Below, piece after piece: positions 10,101-20,033 of a stretch of DNA of 64,000 nucleotides. This stretch comes from Chitinophaga sp. Cy-1792 (GTDB lineage: Bacteria; Bacteroidota; Bacteroidia; Chitinophagales; Chitinophagaceae): positions 2,294,001 to 2,358,000 of the forward strand of contig NZ_VWWO01000002.1 of NCBI RefSeq assembly GCF_011752935.1, written 5' to 3'. The notes beneath the pieces are model-generated. The model worked only from the letters and a program-made list of their open reading frames with translations. It was not told the DNA's origin and made no database searches. The translations under genes were made by a program, and so were the position numbers. The stretch's first letter is position 1; every line of letters starts with the position of its first letter.

Positions 10101-13100
10101 GTGGTAACAGACCTCCTGCCGTCAGGAGTTACCTATAAACCTACTGCCGCCAGTGCAGCCTACGATAAAAATACCGGCACCTGGAACATCGGAGCATTAG
10201 CAGCAAGCAGCAGCAAAACACTGGATATTACTGTCACTGTTAATCCGAATTCCGGTGGTAATGCTATTTTAAACCTGGCCAGGATTGGCGGAACAGAATA
10301 TGATCCTGTTGATGCCAATAACACATCGCAGGTGAGTTTCGTGCCTGCACCGGTTGCAGACCTCGCCATTACCAAAACCGTTGATAATACTACTCCGGAT
10401 GTAGGCAGCACCGTAACATTTACACTCACCGCCCAAAATAAAGGCGTAAGCAATGCCACCGGTGTGTATGTAACAGATGCTCTCCCAGGTGGATATACAC
10501 TCAAAACCGCCACTACTGCCACCGGCACGATCAGCGGCAGTACCTGGACAATCGGTAATATGAGTGTCGGCGCAACAGCAACCGCCACTATCACAGCAGT
10601 GGTGAATGCCAGCGGCACTTACACCAATACCGCCACCATCAAAGGCAACGAAGCAGACCGCGACAATTCCAATAATACCGGCAGCGTTACACCAGTACCT
10701 GTACGAGTGGCGAACCTCAGCGTTACTAAAACGATCAGCAACGATAATCCGTATGCTGGCAGTACCGTAACCTTTACCATTACCGTCACCAACGCCGGCC
10801 CAAGCGCAGCCAACGCTACTTCAGTAACGGAAAAATTACTGAGCGGCTACGAGTTCATCTCTGCATCCACCCTTACTGGTATGTATAATAACATAACCGG
10901 CATATGGGCAATCGGCACTATAAACAACGGCGTAACTGCCACCCTGACCATTACCGCCAAAGTATTGCCTACAGGCGATTACAACAACCAGGCAGTGGTC
11001 AGCTCTTCGGTGAAGGATAATGATCCTAGTGACAATACCGCGCCTATTGTACCTCCTGTGGTTCGTCCGGTAACAGACCTGACACTTACCAAAACGGTGG
11101 ATAAATCAACAACAGATGCCGGCACACAGGTGACATTTACACTGGTGGCCGTTAACAACGGACCTAGCGCTGCTACCAATGTAGTCGTGAATGATCCGCT
11201 GCCTACCGGATTTAAGTTCATCAGCGCTGATCCTGGCTATGATGCAACTACCGGTATCTGGACCATCGGTAACCTCGCCAGTGGTATACCACAAACTTTA
11301 ACCATCACTGTACTGGTTAATCCGGAAGGAGATTATACCAATACCGCTGTTATCAGCGGTCAGGAATATGATCCTAACACCGGCAACAACACAGGCACTG
11401 CAACGGTGACACGTACCGCAGTAGCAGACCTGGAAGTAATAAAAACAGTTGACAAAGCTACCCCTGATGCAGGAAGCAACGTCACCTTCACCATCACCGC
11501 TATTAACCATGGCGCCAGCAAGGCGACCGGTGTAACAGTAACGGATATACTCCAGGATGGCTACGACTATGTAAGCGATGGTCCTTCCGTTGGAACCTAT
11601 AGCAACGGCATATGGACGATCGGAGACATGGAAATCGGCGGCAATGCTACCCTGAAGATCACTGCCAAAGTGAAGGCCACCGGCAATTACCATAATGAGG
11701 CAACCATTACAGGCAATGAAATTGACAGGGTGCCTGCAAACAATTACCGTGATGTGACGCCAGTACCGGTGCCAGTAGCTGACCTTAGCGTAACTAAAAC
11801 CATCAGCAACGCCAGCCCGGATGCAGGCAGCAACGTAACCTTTACCATTACCGCCAACAATGCAGGGCCTAGTGAGGCTGACAATGTAACGGTAACGGAT
11901 ATATTACAGGATGGATATGAATTTATCGCTGCTACACCTTCCGTAGGTACATATAATAATACTACCGGTGTATGGACGATCGGCACCATGACCAATGGAC
12001 AAAATAACACACTGACCATCGTAGCCAAAGTATTGCCTACCGGCAATTACAACAATACGGCCACTATCACTTCACCAGTGAAGGATATTGACCTGACAAA
12101 CAATACCGCTCCTATTGTACCTCCGGTGGTTCGTCCGGTAACAGACCTGACGCTCACCAAGTCGGTGGATAAATCAACAACAGATGCCGGTACACAGGTG
12201 ACGTTTACACTGGTGGCCGGTAACAGCGGCCCGAGCGATGCTACCAATGTAGTCGTTGATGATCCACTTCCTACCGGTTTCAAATTCATCAGCACATCTG
12301 GTACTTATGACGAGACAACTGGTAAATGGACCATCGGTAACCTCGCCAGTGGTATACCACAAACTTTAACCATCACTGTACTGGTTAATCCGGAAGGAGA
12401 TTATACCAATACCGCTGTTATCAGCGGTCAGGAATATGATCCTAACACCGGCAACAACACCGGCACTGCAACGGTGACACGTACTGCAGTAGCAGACCTG
12501 GAAGTAATAAAAACAGTTGACAAAGCTACCCCTGATGCAGGAAGCAACGTCACCTTCACCATTACCGCTATCAACCATGGCGCCAGCAAGGCGACCGGTG
12601 TAACAGTAACGGATATACTACAGGATGGCTACGACTATGTCAGCGACGCTCCTTCTGTTGGAACCTATACCAGCGGCGTTTGGACGATCGGAGACATGGA
12701 AATCGGCGGTTTCGCCACGATGACCATCGTTGCCAAAGTAAAAGCCACCGGCAATTACCATAATGAGGCAACCATCAAAGGCAATGAAATTGACAGGGTG
12801 CCTGCAAACAATTACCGTGATGTGACGCCAGTACCGGTGCCAGTAGCTGACCTTAGCGTAACTAAAGCCATCAGCAACGATAAACCGGACGCAGGCAGCA
12901 ACGTAACCTTTACCATTACCGCCAACAATGCCGGGCCTAGTGAGGCTGACAATGTAACGGTAACGGATATATTACAGGATGGATATGAATTTATCGCTGC
13001 TACACCTTCCGTAGGTACATATAATAATACTACCGGTGTATGGACGATCGGTACCATGGCCAATGGACAAAAAACCACGCTGACCATCGAAGCCAAAGTA

Positions 13101-16100
13101 TTACCTACCGGCAATTATAACAATACAGCCACTATCACTTCACCTGTGAAGGATATTGACCTGACAAACAATACTGCTCCTATTGTACCTCCGGTGGTTC
13201 GTCCGGTAACAGACCTGACACTTACCAAAACGGTGGATCAATCAACAACGGATGCAGGTACACAGGTAACATTTACACTGATAGCCGGCAATAAAGGCCC
13301 TAGCGATGCTACCAATGTAGTCGTTAATGATCCACTTCCTACCGGTTTCAAATTCATCAGCACATCTGGTGCCTATGATGAGACAACTGGTAAATGGACC
13401 ATCGGTAACCTGGCCAGTGGTATTTCACAAACTTTAACCATCACTGTACTGGTTAATCCGGAAGGAGACTATACCAATACCGCTGTTATCAGCGGCCAGG
13501 AATATGATCCTAACAACGGCAACAACACCGGCACTGCAACGGTGACACGTACTGCAGTGGCTGACCTGGAAGTAACCAAGACTGTCGATAACAATACACC
13601 TGATGTAGGCACCAACGTTACCTTCACCATCACCGCCACCAACCATGGCGCCAGCAAGGCTACCGGTGTAACGGTGACGGATGTACTCCCTGACGGCTAC
13701 GACTATGTAAGCGACGCTCCTTCCGTTGGAACCTATACCACCGGCGTTTGGACGATCGGAGACATGGAAATCGGCGGTTTCGCCACGATGACCATCGTTG
13801 CCAAAGTAAAAGCCACCGGCAATTACCATAATGAGGCAACCATCAAAGGCAATGAAATTGACAGGGTTCCTGCAAACAATTACCGTGATGTGACGCCAGT
13901 ACCGGTGCCAGTAGCTGACCTTAGCGTAACTAAAGCCATCAGCAATGATAAACCGGACGCAGGCAGCAACGTAACCTTTACCATTACCGCCAACAATGCA
14001 GGGCCTAGTGAGGCTGACAATGTAACGGTAACGGATATATTACAGGATGGATATGAATTTATCGCTGCTACACCTTCCGTAGGTACATATAATAATACTA
14101 CCGGTGTATGGACGATCGGTACCATGGCCAATGGACAAAAAAACACGCTGACCATCGAAGCCAAAGTATTACCTACCGGCAATTATAACAATACAGCCAC
14201 TATCACTTCACCTGTGAAGGATATTGACCTGACAAACAATACCGCTCCTATTGTACCTCCGGTGGTTCGTCCGGTAACAGACCTGACACTTACCAAAACG
14301 GTGGATAAATCAACAACGGATGCAGGTACACAGGTAACATTTACACTGATAGCCGGCAATAAAGGCCCTAGCGATGCTACCAATGTAGTCGTGGATGATC
14401 CACTTCCTACCGGTTTCAAATTCATCAGCACATCTGGTGCCTATGACGAGACAACTGGTAAATGGACCATCGGTAACCTGGCCAGTGGTATATCACAAAC
14501 TTTAACCATCACTGTACTGGTTAATCCGGAAGGAGATTATACCAATATCGCTGTTATCAGCGGCCAGGAATATGATCCTAACACCGGCAACAACACCGGC
14601 ACTGCAACGGTGACACGTACTGCAGTGGCAGACCTGGAAGTAACCAAGACCGTCGATAACAATACACCTGATGTAGGCACCAACGTTACCTTCACCATCA
14701 CCGCCACCAACCATGGCGCCAGCAAGGCGACCGGTGTAACGGTTACAGATGTACTCCCAGACGGCTACGACTATGTAAGCGACGCTCCTACCGTTGGAAC
14801 CTATACCAGCGGCGTCTGGACCATCGGCAACATGGACATTGACGGATCTGCCACCATGAAGATCACGGCTAAGGTAAGGGCTACGGGCAACTACAAAAAC
14901 CTGGCAACAATCGCCGGAATTGAGATAGACAGAGACCTTACCAATAATACCAGGGACGTTACACCAATACCGGTGCCAGTGGCTAACCTCAGTGTAACTA
15001 AAACGATCAGCAATGCTACGCCGGATGCAGGCAGTGAAGTAACATTCACGATTACTGCTACCAACGCAGGCCCAAGCGATGCCACCGGGGTAACGGTAAC
15101 GGATATACTCCAGGATGGATACAAACTGCCTAAGGCGGTATCTTCCATCGGTACATACGATATCAACACCGGTATCTGGACGATTGGCACACTGGCAAAC
15201 GGTCAGTCAGCCACATTGACGATCACCGCCACCGTGCAGCCATCAGGCAATTACAATAACACCGCCACTATTAAAGGCAATGAAAAGGATAAAACACCAG
15301 GAGATGACGCTAGCAGCATCGTTCCCCCGGTACCGGTACCAGTGGCTGATCTCAGCATAATCAAAACTATCAGCAATAATGTACCTGGCACCGGCGACCT
15401 CGTCAGCTTTAAAGTAGTGGTGAAAAACAACGGACCTAGCACTGCCACCAATGTTAGTGTGACAGATGTGATGCAGAGCGGATTCACCTACCAGCAGTCC
15501 GATGTTGATAAAGGCAGCTTCACCAGCAGCAACGGCATCTGGACGATCGGTACACTGGCAGCAGGAGAAACCGCCACATTACAGGTAGACGCATGGGTGA
15601 ATACCACCGGCATCTATATCAATACTGCTACCGTAAAAGGCACGGAGAAAGATCCGGACCTTACCAACAATAGCCAGGAAGTGAAGATTACGCCTGACCC
15701 TATCGCCGACCTGCATGTCAGCAAAACAGTATCCAACATGGCGCCACCACATGGCTCCGATGTCACCTTTACTGTGGTTGCCGGCAACGACGGCCCAAGC
15801 GATGCAACAGGTGTAACGGTAACGGATATACTCCCTCAAGGGTACGACCATCCTAAGGCTACCACTTCCACCGGCAGCTACGACCCTGCTACCGGCATAT
15901 GGACCATCGGTAACATGGCCAAAGGTGCTACAGCTACCATGACCATCACCGTCACTGTCAACAAAACAGGGCCATATACCAATACTGCTGTTATCAAAGG
16001 AAATGAAACAGATAGAAATACGGCCAACAACACCGCCAGTGTTACACCGGTACCAGTACCGCTGCATACCAACGATGATGCGGCCAGTACCGAAGAACCA

Positions 16101-16976
16101 GATCCTGTAACGATTGATGTAGTGAAAAATGATGTTTATGGAAATACCGGACATACCGTATTTATCAAAGACAAACCACTCCATGGAACAGTTACAGATA
16201 ATGGCGATGGTACCGTGACGTATACACCGGATGCCGGCTTCGGCGGTACGGACTACTTCACGTACTATATCCAGGACCAGTCCGGCTTCGCGTCCAATGT
16301 TTCTACGGTTACCATCGATGTTACCAAACGCCTGGTAGACCTCTCTATCAAAAAGGTAATTGTTACGCCTCCGGCAGAAATTGCAGTAGGTAAAAACGTA
16401 ACCTTCGAACTCACCGTCACCAACAACAGCCGTAAAGGCGCCAGTGGCGTGGTTGTTACAGACATCCTTGCCAATAATGTGGGTGACTCAGAGATCAAGA
16501 CACAGACAGATAACGGTAAAGAAGGCTATGATCCTGTATCTAAAACCATGAGCTGGAAGATAGATACACTGGCACCAGGCCAGACTGTGAAGCTACTGGT
16601 GACAGCTAAACTCCTCAGCGGCGGACAGGTAAACAATACCGCTACCGTTGCCGGCAAAAATTCGGATCCTGATCCTGACAACAACACCGCGACTGTCAGT
16701 GCACCGGTTAAAGGCGCCGACATCTTTGTTCCTACGGCCTTCACGCCTAACGGCGATGGTATCAATGATAAGTTTGTGATACTGGGTATAGACAGATATC
16801 CGAATTCACAGCTGATCATCTGGAACCGATGGGGCAACGTGGTATATCGTTCCAACGACTACCGTAACGGATGGGATGGTTCCGGCCTCAATGAAGGGAC
16901 TTACTACTATGAACTGATATGTCCTTCCAATGATGGCAAAATATCCCTGAAAGGATGGGTACAATTAGTACGATAA
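7176..16976 (+). CDS. Giant DUF11-repeat surface adhesin with T9SS type B (CHU_C) sorting domain, 3266 residues
   Basis: Signal peptide (1-28), an N-terminal DUF11-like domain, then about 23 DUF11 units of near 119 residues. Each opens with [V/T]-A-D-L-x-[V/I]-x-K-T and contains a V-T-F-T-[I/L] strand, G-[P/A]-S, a W-[T/A/N]-I-G strand and a closing D-x-x-x-x-N-N. A cadherin-like/Big domain with the NDDAAST opening (about residues 2965-3050), one more DUF11 domain, and the C-terminal CHU_C domain (about 3181-3266, with FTPNGDGINDKF and GTYYYEL) follow. CHU_C domains direct secretion and surface attachment through the T9SS, and SprB-type gliding adhesins are the best known cargo. The PorP/SprF gene 21 bases downstream is its probable export partner. 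A central part is an exact higher-order repeat (10693-14964). Role in adhesion or gliding is inferred. Confidence 0.92.
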   Translation: MTKKTFLAIKYWLTAILLLCCITGLQAQSGTYKNTTGVNGDASLGAVPVSDISFANYQFPMIGIALAASTPAIQSDGSYNITYTYTLKNYGGIALTGVQVASDLSATFGAPMSFTIKSIGGSGISSNSSFTGTGTGGKQLLASGATLAAGASATVTVVINLKNNHIYGTFNANATATATAGTGTVSDVSANGTNPDANGNGVPMDDSAPTPVTISPAEIGVTKTTPTLTPFVGDNVTFTINAKNSGGDAVNVIITELPDNGFTFVSATPSVGTYNSATKTWTIPQFNANANATLTYVMTVNATGPYSNKASSNYPDDPAPGNNESTITLTPKPSADVQIVKTVDKNNPDVWTTVTYTLKATNAGPSDAANTVVTDKLPTGIEPASPLPSGMTYDAPTRTFTWNLGTMTAGTSQSQTIIATVQADIDRANFTNTAKISTTDHDPKTSNNSSSVTITPKEAVDLQVTKDLVTTTDPLHPLDPVSFVIKVKNLGPNNCYDANVTDLLTTGYSFVSASIPQGTYTPGTGVWNIGTLLKDQEVTMTIKAIITAKVDYGNTATTSTTDNDNNPGNNTASIATPTVRPLTDLQVTITPNGTQEVGNNISFDVVVKNNGPSPATTVRLDNVLLPAGYTFVSKSQAGYNSSLGTWDIGDLAAGNSVTLTLVGTLLPNAASYDLNAHVSGLEDEVTLTNNTASTSMAVKQVADLAITKTVDNSAPEVGQTVNFTITVNNIGPSAASNVVVTETSPNGYIFNTITPSVGTYSNGTWTIGTLAKGASVTLKINATVLPNGTYTNTASVTTTDKDPKTSNNSASVTPGVVQLADLSVKKDINNMNPDAGSNVQFTLTASNAGPSNATGVKVTDLLPTGYAFVSASPTGKYNSTTGIWTIGTLNVGQSTTLTISATVKPTGVYKNTATISAGQKDPDPSNNSDYKDPVVRPVADLQITKTVSNATPDEGTDVVYRLVAQNLGVSDATNVVVTDLLPSGVTYKPTAASAAYDKNTGTWNIGALAASSSKTLDITVTVNPNSGGNAILNLARIGGTEYDPVDANNTSQVSFVPAPVADLAITKTVDNTTPDVGSTVTFTLTAQNKGVSNATGVYVTDALPGGYTLKTATTATGTISGSTWTIGNMSVGATATATITAVVNASGTYTNTATIKGNEADRDNSNNTGSVTPVPVRVANLSVTKTISNDNPYAGSTVTFTITVTNAGPSAANATSVTEKLLSGYEFISASTLTGMYNNITGIWAIGTINNGVTATLTITAKVLPTGDYNNQAVVSSSVKDNDPSDNTAPIVPPVVRPVTDLTLTKTVDKSTTDAGTQVTFTLVAVNNGPSAATNVVVNDPLPTGFKFISADPGYDATTGIWTIGNLASGIPQTLTITVLVNPEGDYTNTAVISGQEYDPNTGNNTGTATVTRTAVADLEVIKTVDKATPDAGSNVTFTITAINHGASKATGVTVTDILQDGYDYVSDGPSVGTYSNGIWTIGDMEIGGNATLKITAKVKATGNYHNEATITGNEIDRVPANNYRDVTPVPVPVADLSVTKTISNASPDAGSNVTFTITANNAGPSEADNVTVTDILQDGYEFIAATPSVGTYNNTTGVWTIGTMTNGQNNTLTIVAKVLPTGNYNNTATITSPVKDIDLTNNTAPIVPPVVRPVTDLTLTKSVDKSTTDAGTQVTFTLVAGNSGPSDATNVVVDDPLPTGFKFISTSGTYDETTGKWTIGNLASGIPQTLTITVLVNPEGDYTNTAVISGQEYDPNTGNNTGTATVTRTAVADLEVIKTVDKATPDAGSNVTFTITAINHGASKATGVTVTDILQDGYDYVSDAPSVGTYTSGVWTIGDMEIGGFATMTIVAKVKATGNYHNEATIKGNEIDRVPANNYRDVTPVPVPVADLSVTKAISNDKPDAGSNVTFTITANNAGPSEADNVTVTDILQDGYEFIAATPSVGTYNNTTGVWTIGTMANGQKTTLTIEAKVLPTGNYNNTATITSPVKDIDLTNNTAPIVPPVVRPVTDLTLTKTVDQSTTDAGTQVTFTLIAGNKGPSDATNVVVNDPLPTGFKFISTSGAYDETTGKWTIGNLASGISQTLTITVLVNPEGDYTNTAVISGQEYDPNNGNNTGTATVTRTAVADLEVTKTVDNNTPDVGTNVTFTITATNHGASKATGVTVTDVLPDGYDYVSDAPSVGTYTTGVWTIGDMEIGGFATMTIVAKVKATGNYHNEATIKGNEIDRVPANNYRDVTPVPVPVADLSVTKAISNDKPDAGSNVTFTITANNAGPSEADNVTVTDILQDGYEFIAATPSVGTYNNTTGVWTIGTMANGQKNTLTIEAKVLPTGNYNNTATITSPVKDIDLTNNTAPIVPPVVRPVTDLTLTKTVDKSTTDAGTQVTFTLIAGNKGPSDATNVVVDDPLPTGFKFISTSGAYDETTGKWTIGNLASGISQTLTITVLVNPEGDYTNIAVISGQEYDPNTGNNTGTATVTRTAVADLEVTKTVDNNTPDVGTNVTFTITATNHGASKATGVTVTDVLPDGYDYVSDAPTVGTYTSGVWTIGNMDIDGSATMKITAKVRATGNYKNLATIAGIEIDRDLTNNTRDVTPIPVPVANLSVTKTISNATPDAGSEVTFTITATNAGPSDATGVTVTDILQDGYKLPKAVSSIGTYDINTGIWTIGTLANGQSATLTITATVQPSGNYNNTATIKGNEKDKTPGDDASSIVPPVPVPVADLSIIKTISNNVPGTGDLVSFKVVVKNNGPSTATNVSVTDVMQSGFTYQQSDVDKGSFTSSNGIWTIGTLAAGETATLQVDAWVNTTGIYINTATVKGTEKDPDLTNNSQEVKITPDPIADLHVSKTVSNMAPPHGSDVTFTVVAGNDGPSDATGVTVTDILPQGYDHPKATTSTGSYDPATGIWTIGNMAKGATATMTITVTVNKTGPYTNTAVIKGNETDRNTANNTASVTPVPVPLHTNDDAASTEEPDPVTIDVVKNDVYGNTGHTVFIKDKPLHGTVTDNGDGTVTYTPDAGFGGTDYFTYYIQDQSGFASNVSTVTIDVTKRLVDLSIKKVIVTPPAEIAVGKNVTFELTVTNNSRKGASGVVVTDILANNVGDSEIKTQTDNGKEGYDPVSKTMSWKIDTLAPGQTVKLLVTAKLLSGGQVNNTATVAGKNSDPDPDNNTATVSAPVKGADIFVPTAFTPNGDGINDKFVILGIDRYPNSQLIIWNRWGNVVYRSNDYRNGWDGSGLNEGTYYYELICPSNDGKISLKGWVQLVR
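10693..14964 (+). repeat. Four tandem copies of an exact 1068-bp coding unit (three DUF11 domains each)
   Basis: The landmark GTTCGTCCGG falls at 11061, 12129, 13197 and 14265, exactly 1068 bases (356 codons) apart each time. Each unit holds three DUF11 subtypes in fixed order, opening VA[D/N]LSVTK, VTDLTLTK and VADLEV[I/T]K. The last two copies are almost identical base for base over long runs, the first is more diverged, and the frame is never broken. Such an array is expected to change copy number by recombination. Confidence 0.95.
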
Positions 16977-16997
16977 CCACGATAAGAAGGAAGCTGT

Positions 16998-17996
16998 ATG
17001 CAAAACTTTAAAATGAAACTATTACCAATGAATAAAGTCCTGACTGTCCTGTTTTTCATCCTGTGCGGAGTTACCGCCTCCGCACAGCAGGATGCGCAGT
17101 TTAGCCAGTATATGTTTAACGGGATCTATGTAAATCCCGCATATGCCGGCTACCGCGAGCAATGGAACATCCACGCCTTTTACCGTAACCAGTGGACCAG
17201 TCTGCCCGGCGCGCCGAAAACCTTTTCCGTAGCGGCAGAAGGTACTGCCAATAACGATCGTGTAGGCCTTGGCGTTCAGGTAATGAGTGATAAACTCGGT
17301 GCCTCCAATACCACCTCCGGTTACCTTACCTATGCCTATCGCATACCCATGAACGAAGATGGCTCTTCCCGGCTGGCAGTAGGCATCAGCGGCGGGTTCC
17401 TCCAGCAGCGCCTGGATGTTTCCCTGCTGACAACCTCTTCATCTACCGTAGACCCGGCATTGGTAAACGGGGAAAACAACCGCACCGTTCCTGATGCACG
17501 CTTTGGTATCTTCTACAACCGCGAACGCTTCTATGCCGGTATTTCTGCTTCTAACCTGCTCTCGCAGTCGTTCCAGAAATCACAGGCTTTAAAGGAATAT
17601 CTTCCCTTAAAACCACACCTCTATTTCACCATGGGCGGACTGGTACCCTTATCAGAAGAACTGCTCCTGAAGCCCAGTGTGTTAATTAAGGAAGACCTGG
17701 CCGGCCCTACCAGCGTAGACCTTAACGCGTTTGTACTCATCAGCCAGAAACTCTGGCTGGGAGCATCCTACAGGTCTACCTACCTCAGAAAATCAAACCT
17801 GGAAGCGAATCTCAAAAAACCATCGGCACTGGTATTTATGGCAGAAATATTTGTGAACGACAAACTACGCCTGGGATATGCCTATGATATGACGATGAAT
17901 GGAACGGCAGCCACCAGCTACCCTACCCACGAGCTGTCTATCGGTTATTTCTTCAAGCGCAGAAATGCAAGAATGATGTCGCCACGCTATTTCTAA
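16998..17996 (+). CDS. PorP/SprF-family T9SS membrane protein
   Basis: 332 residues with a signal peptide ending at ASAQQ. Right after it stands the family signature QDAQFSQYMFNGIYVNPAYAGY, given here by its core QFSQYMFN and NPAYAG, then an outer-membrane beta-barrel pattern of alternating strands. PorP/SprF proteins sit in the outer membrane and are needed for export or anchoring of CHU_C (type B) cargo; in Flavobacterium SprF is needed for SprB. Its place directly after a CHU_C adhesin supports the same pairing. AAGGAAG stands just upstream of the ATG at 16998; a second possible start is the ATG at 17028, which would give a more usual signal peptide. A distant paralogue is encoded at 43857-44783. 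Confidence 0.93.
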   Translation: MQNFKMKLLPMNKVLTVLFFILCGVTASAQQDAQFSQYMFNGIYVNPAYAGYREQWNIHAFYRNQWTSLPGAPKTFSVAAEGTANNDRVGLGVQVMSDKLGASNTTSGYLTYAYRIPMNEDGSSRLAVGISGGFLQQRLDVSLLTTSSSTVDPALVNGENNRTVPDARFGIFYNRERFYAGISASNLLSQSFQKSQALKEYLPLKPHLYFTMGGLVPLSEELLLKPSVLIKEDLAGPTSVDLNAFVLISQKLWLGASYRSTYLRKSNLEANLKKPSALVFMAEIFVNDKLRLGYAYDMTMNGTAATSYPTHELSIGYFFKRRNARMMSPRYF

Positions 17997-18017
17997 CGAT
18001 AGAAAACCTAATGCCCA

Positions 18018-19976
18018 ATGAATAAGATTCCATTCCAAAAATATATACCGCAACTGGCGCTGTTGCTGGCAGCCACCGCAGCAGGACTTTCTGCGCACGC
18101 CCAATACGCCTATACGGAAGGCAACAATGCCTTTAAGCTGTACAACTTCGAAAAAGCCAAACCACTTTTTGAAAAGGCCTATAATAAAAAACCCAGCGCC
18201 AAATCAGCGCTGGGTGCGGCAGAGAGCTACCGCCTGACAAAAGATTACCTGAACGCAGAGATCTGGTACAGCCACCTGTTACAAACAGGAGAATATACAC
18301 CGCTGGATGAACTGCACTATGCAGCCATCCTGATGAACAACGGTAAATATGATACAGCCGCTATTCATCTACATCATTACCTGCAAAGTAAACCGGGCGA
18401 TCCGCTTGCACTTAATATGGTAACCGGATGTGAAACAGCCGCTAAAGTGCTGGCAAGCCCCGTTCCGGGCCAGCTCGAAAACATGGCAGCACTCAATTCT
18501 CCCTTTAGCGACTGGAGCATTACGAAGCTGGGTGATAAATATATTTTTGCCTCCGACAGACCGTTCAGGGATATACGAAAATCCCCCTTCTTCAGCAACG
18601 ACCGGGATATCCGGAAGAAGATGTATACCTGGACAGGCAACAGCTATCTCCATTTATACGAAAGTAATGGCGACAGTGCAGATATAAAACCTATGCAGCG
18701 GGCAGGCGTCAACGGGCAATACCACAGCAGCAATGCCACCTATAACGCCGACGGATCTACGATGTTTCTGGCAGTGACCAGGCTGAAAATGCGACCGGCC
18801 TCTGTTCTGGGGAAAGACTCCATTCTCACCATGAACATCTCTGTTAAAGAGCTGCATAAAAATGATAAACAACAGTGGGACATCTACCCGGAAATCCCTT
18901 TTAACGCCACTTTACAATATTCTGTTGGCGATCCATGGGTAAATGCCAGTGGAGATACCCTGTATTTTGTTGCGAGCCAGGGGCCCGACCACCAGGGCGG
19001 AACAGATATCTATTACGCCGTGAAGAAAGACAGTGCCTGGGGCGCTCCTGTCAACATGGGCAAAACAATCAATACTACCGGTAACGAACGTACGCCGGCA
19101 TTTGATAAAAACGGGAATCTCTATTTCGCCAGCGACGGGCATCCCGGTATCGGCGGACTGGATATCTTCAAAGCTACACCGGATGCAGGCAGCTGGAAAA
19201 TCGTACACCAGGGTGTGCCGGTAAACAGCACACATGACGACTTCGCCCCTGCCCTGCTGGATAGCGGACTGTATTTTGCTTCTAACCGTGATGGCGGATT
19301 GGGTAGTGATGATATATATAGATTTATTCCCGCGAAGCCAGTATTCAGTATTACAGGGATTGTTACAGACAGAAATTCAGGTAAACCGCTACCTGCTGTT
19401 GAAGTGACACTGTTAAATAAAACAACGGGCACTAACGTCATCGTACAAACGAATACGGAAGGCCGATATAAAATCCCGGTAACCAACGACGCTGTTTATG
19501 AGCTGACGTTCACCAAACCTAAGTACAGCACTATTGCACGGGATACAGTTTCGTTGCATAACTACACCACATCTGCAGATATACCCCATGATAAAGTAAT
19601 GGACCATCCGGAACTGCATAAGCCGTACAAGCTGGAAAACATTTACTTCGATCTTGGTAAATCGGATATCAGGCCAGATGCCGCCAAAGAGCTGGATAAA
19701 CTGGTAGAGCTACTCCAGGATAATCCCAGCTGGGAGATTGAACTGGGCGCACATACCGATTCCAGGGCCAACGACGCTTACAACATGGCCCTCTCCCAAC
19801 GTCGTGCAGCCGCCACCGTTGCCTACCTGGTAAAAAATGGTATCAGCGCAAAACGACTCACCGCCAAAGGTTATGGCGAAACCAAACTGTTGAATAAATG
19901 TGCCAATGGCGTACCATGTTCTGAAGAAATGCATATGCAGAACAGACGTACAGAATTTACCATTACCAAATACTAG
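18018..19976 (+). CDS. PorE-like OmpA-family protein: TPR, PD40 propeller, CRD and OmpA domains
   Basis: 652 residues in the order signal peptide (1-28), TPR-type helices (about 30-150), a beta-propeller with PD40/WD40-like strands such as YFASDGHPGIGGLDIF and YFASNRDGGLGSDDIY (about 160-440), a carboxypeptidase-regulatory-like domain starting at ITGIVTDRNSGKPLP, and a C-terminal OmpA peptidoglycan-binding domain with FDLGKSDIRPDA, GAHTDSR and NMALSQRRA. This exact order matches PorE of the Porphyromonas T9SS, a periplasmic anchor linking the machinery to peptidoglycan. No lipobox is seen. It is the last gene of the adhesin operon (21 bases after porP) and may tether this adhesin's export site to the cell wall. 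Confidence 0.9.
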   Translation: MNKIPFQKYIPQLALLLAATAAGLSAHAQYAYTEGNNAFKLYNFEKAKPLFEKAYNKKPSAKSALGAAESYRLTKDYLNAEIWYSHLLQTGEYTPLDELHYAAILMNNGKYDTAAIHLHHYLQSKPGDPLALNMVTGCETAAKVLASPVPGQLENMAALNSPFSDWSITKLGDKYIFASDRPFRDIRKSPFFSNDRDIRKKMYTWTGNSYLHLYESNGDSADIKPMQRAGVNGQYHSSNATYNADGSTMFLAVTRLKMRPASVLGKDSILTMNISVKELHKNDKQQWDIYPEIPFNATLQYSVGDPWVNASGDTLYFVASQGPDHQGGTDIYYAVKKDSAWGAPVNMGKTINTTGNERTPAFDKNGNLYFASDGHPGIGGLDIFKATPDAGSWKIVHQGVPVNSTHDDFAPALLDSGLYFASNRDGGLGSDDIYRFIPAKPVFSITGIVTDRNSGKPLPAVEVTLLNKTTGTNVIVQTNTEGRYKIPVTNDAVYELTFTKPKYSTIARDTVSLHNYTTSADIPHDKVMDHPELHKPYKLENIYFDLGKSDIRPDAAKELDKLVELLQDNPSWEIELGAHTDSRANDAYNMALSQRRAAATVAYLVKNGISAKRLTAKGYGETKLLNKCANGVPCSEEMHMQNRRTEFTITKY

Positions 19977-19999
19977 GCATAACAACCACATAATGGCAG

Positions 20000-20033
20000 A
20001 AGGCTGGTCTCTACTTTCAGAGATCAGCCTTTT
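20000..20033 (+). terminator. Terminator of the adhesin operon
   Basis: Arms AAGGCTGGTCTCT (20000-20012) and AGAGATCAGCCTT (20019-20031) pair over 13 positions with one G-T pair and a 6-base loop, followed by a short T run. It overlaps the 3' end of the convergent methyltransferase remnant and could serve both strands. Confidence 0.8.

Noticed and set aside
10693..14964. CRISPR-like array
   Set aside because: The repeats are 1068-bp in-frame coding units without short repeats and unique spacers.
7442..16855. Many minus-strand frames inside the first giant adhesin, repeated at 1068-base spacing
   Set aside because: They are shadows of the in-frame repeat on the plus strand; their regular spacing only mirrors the repeat.
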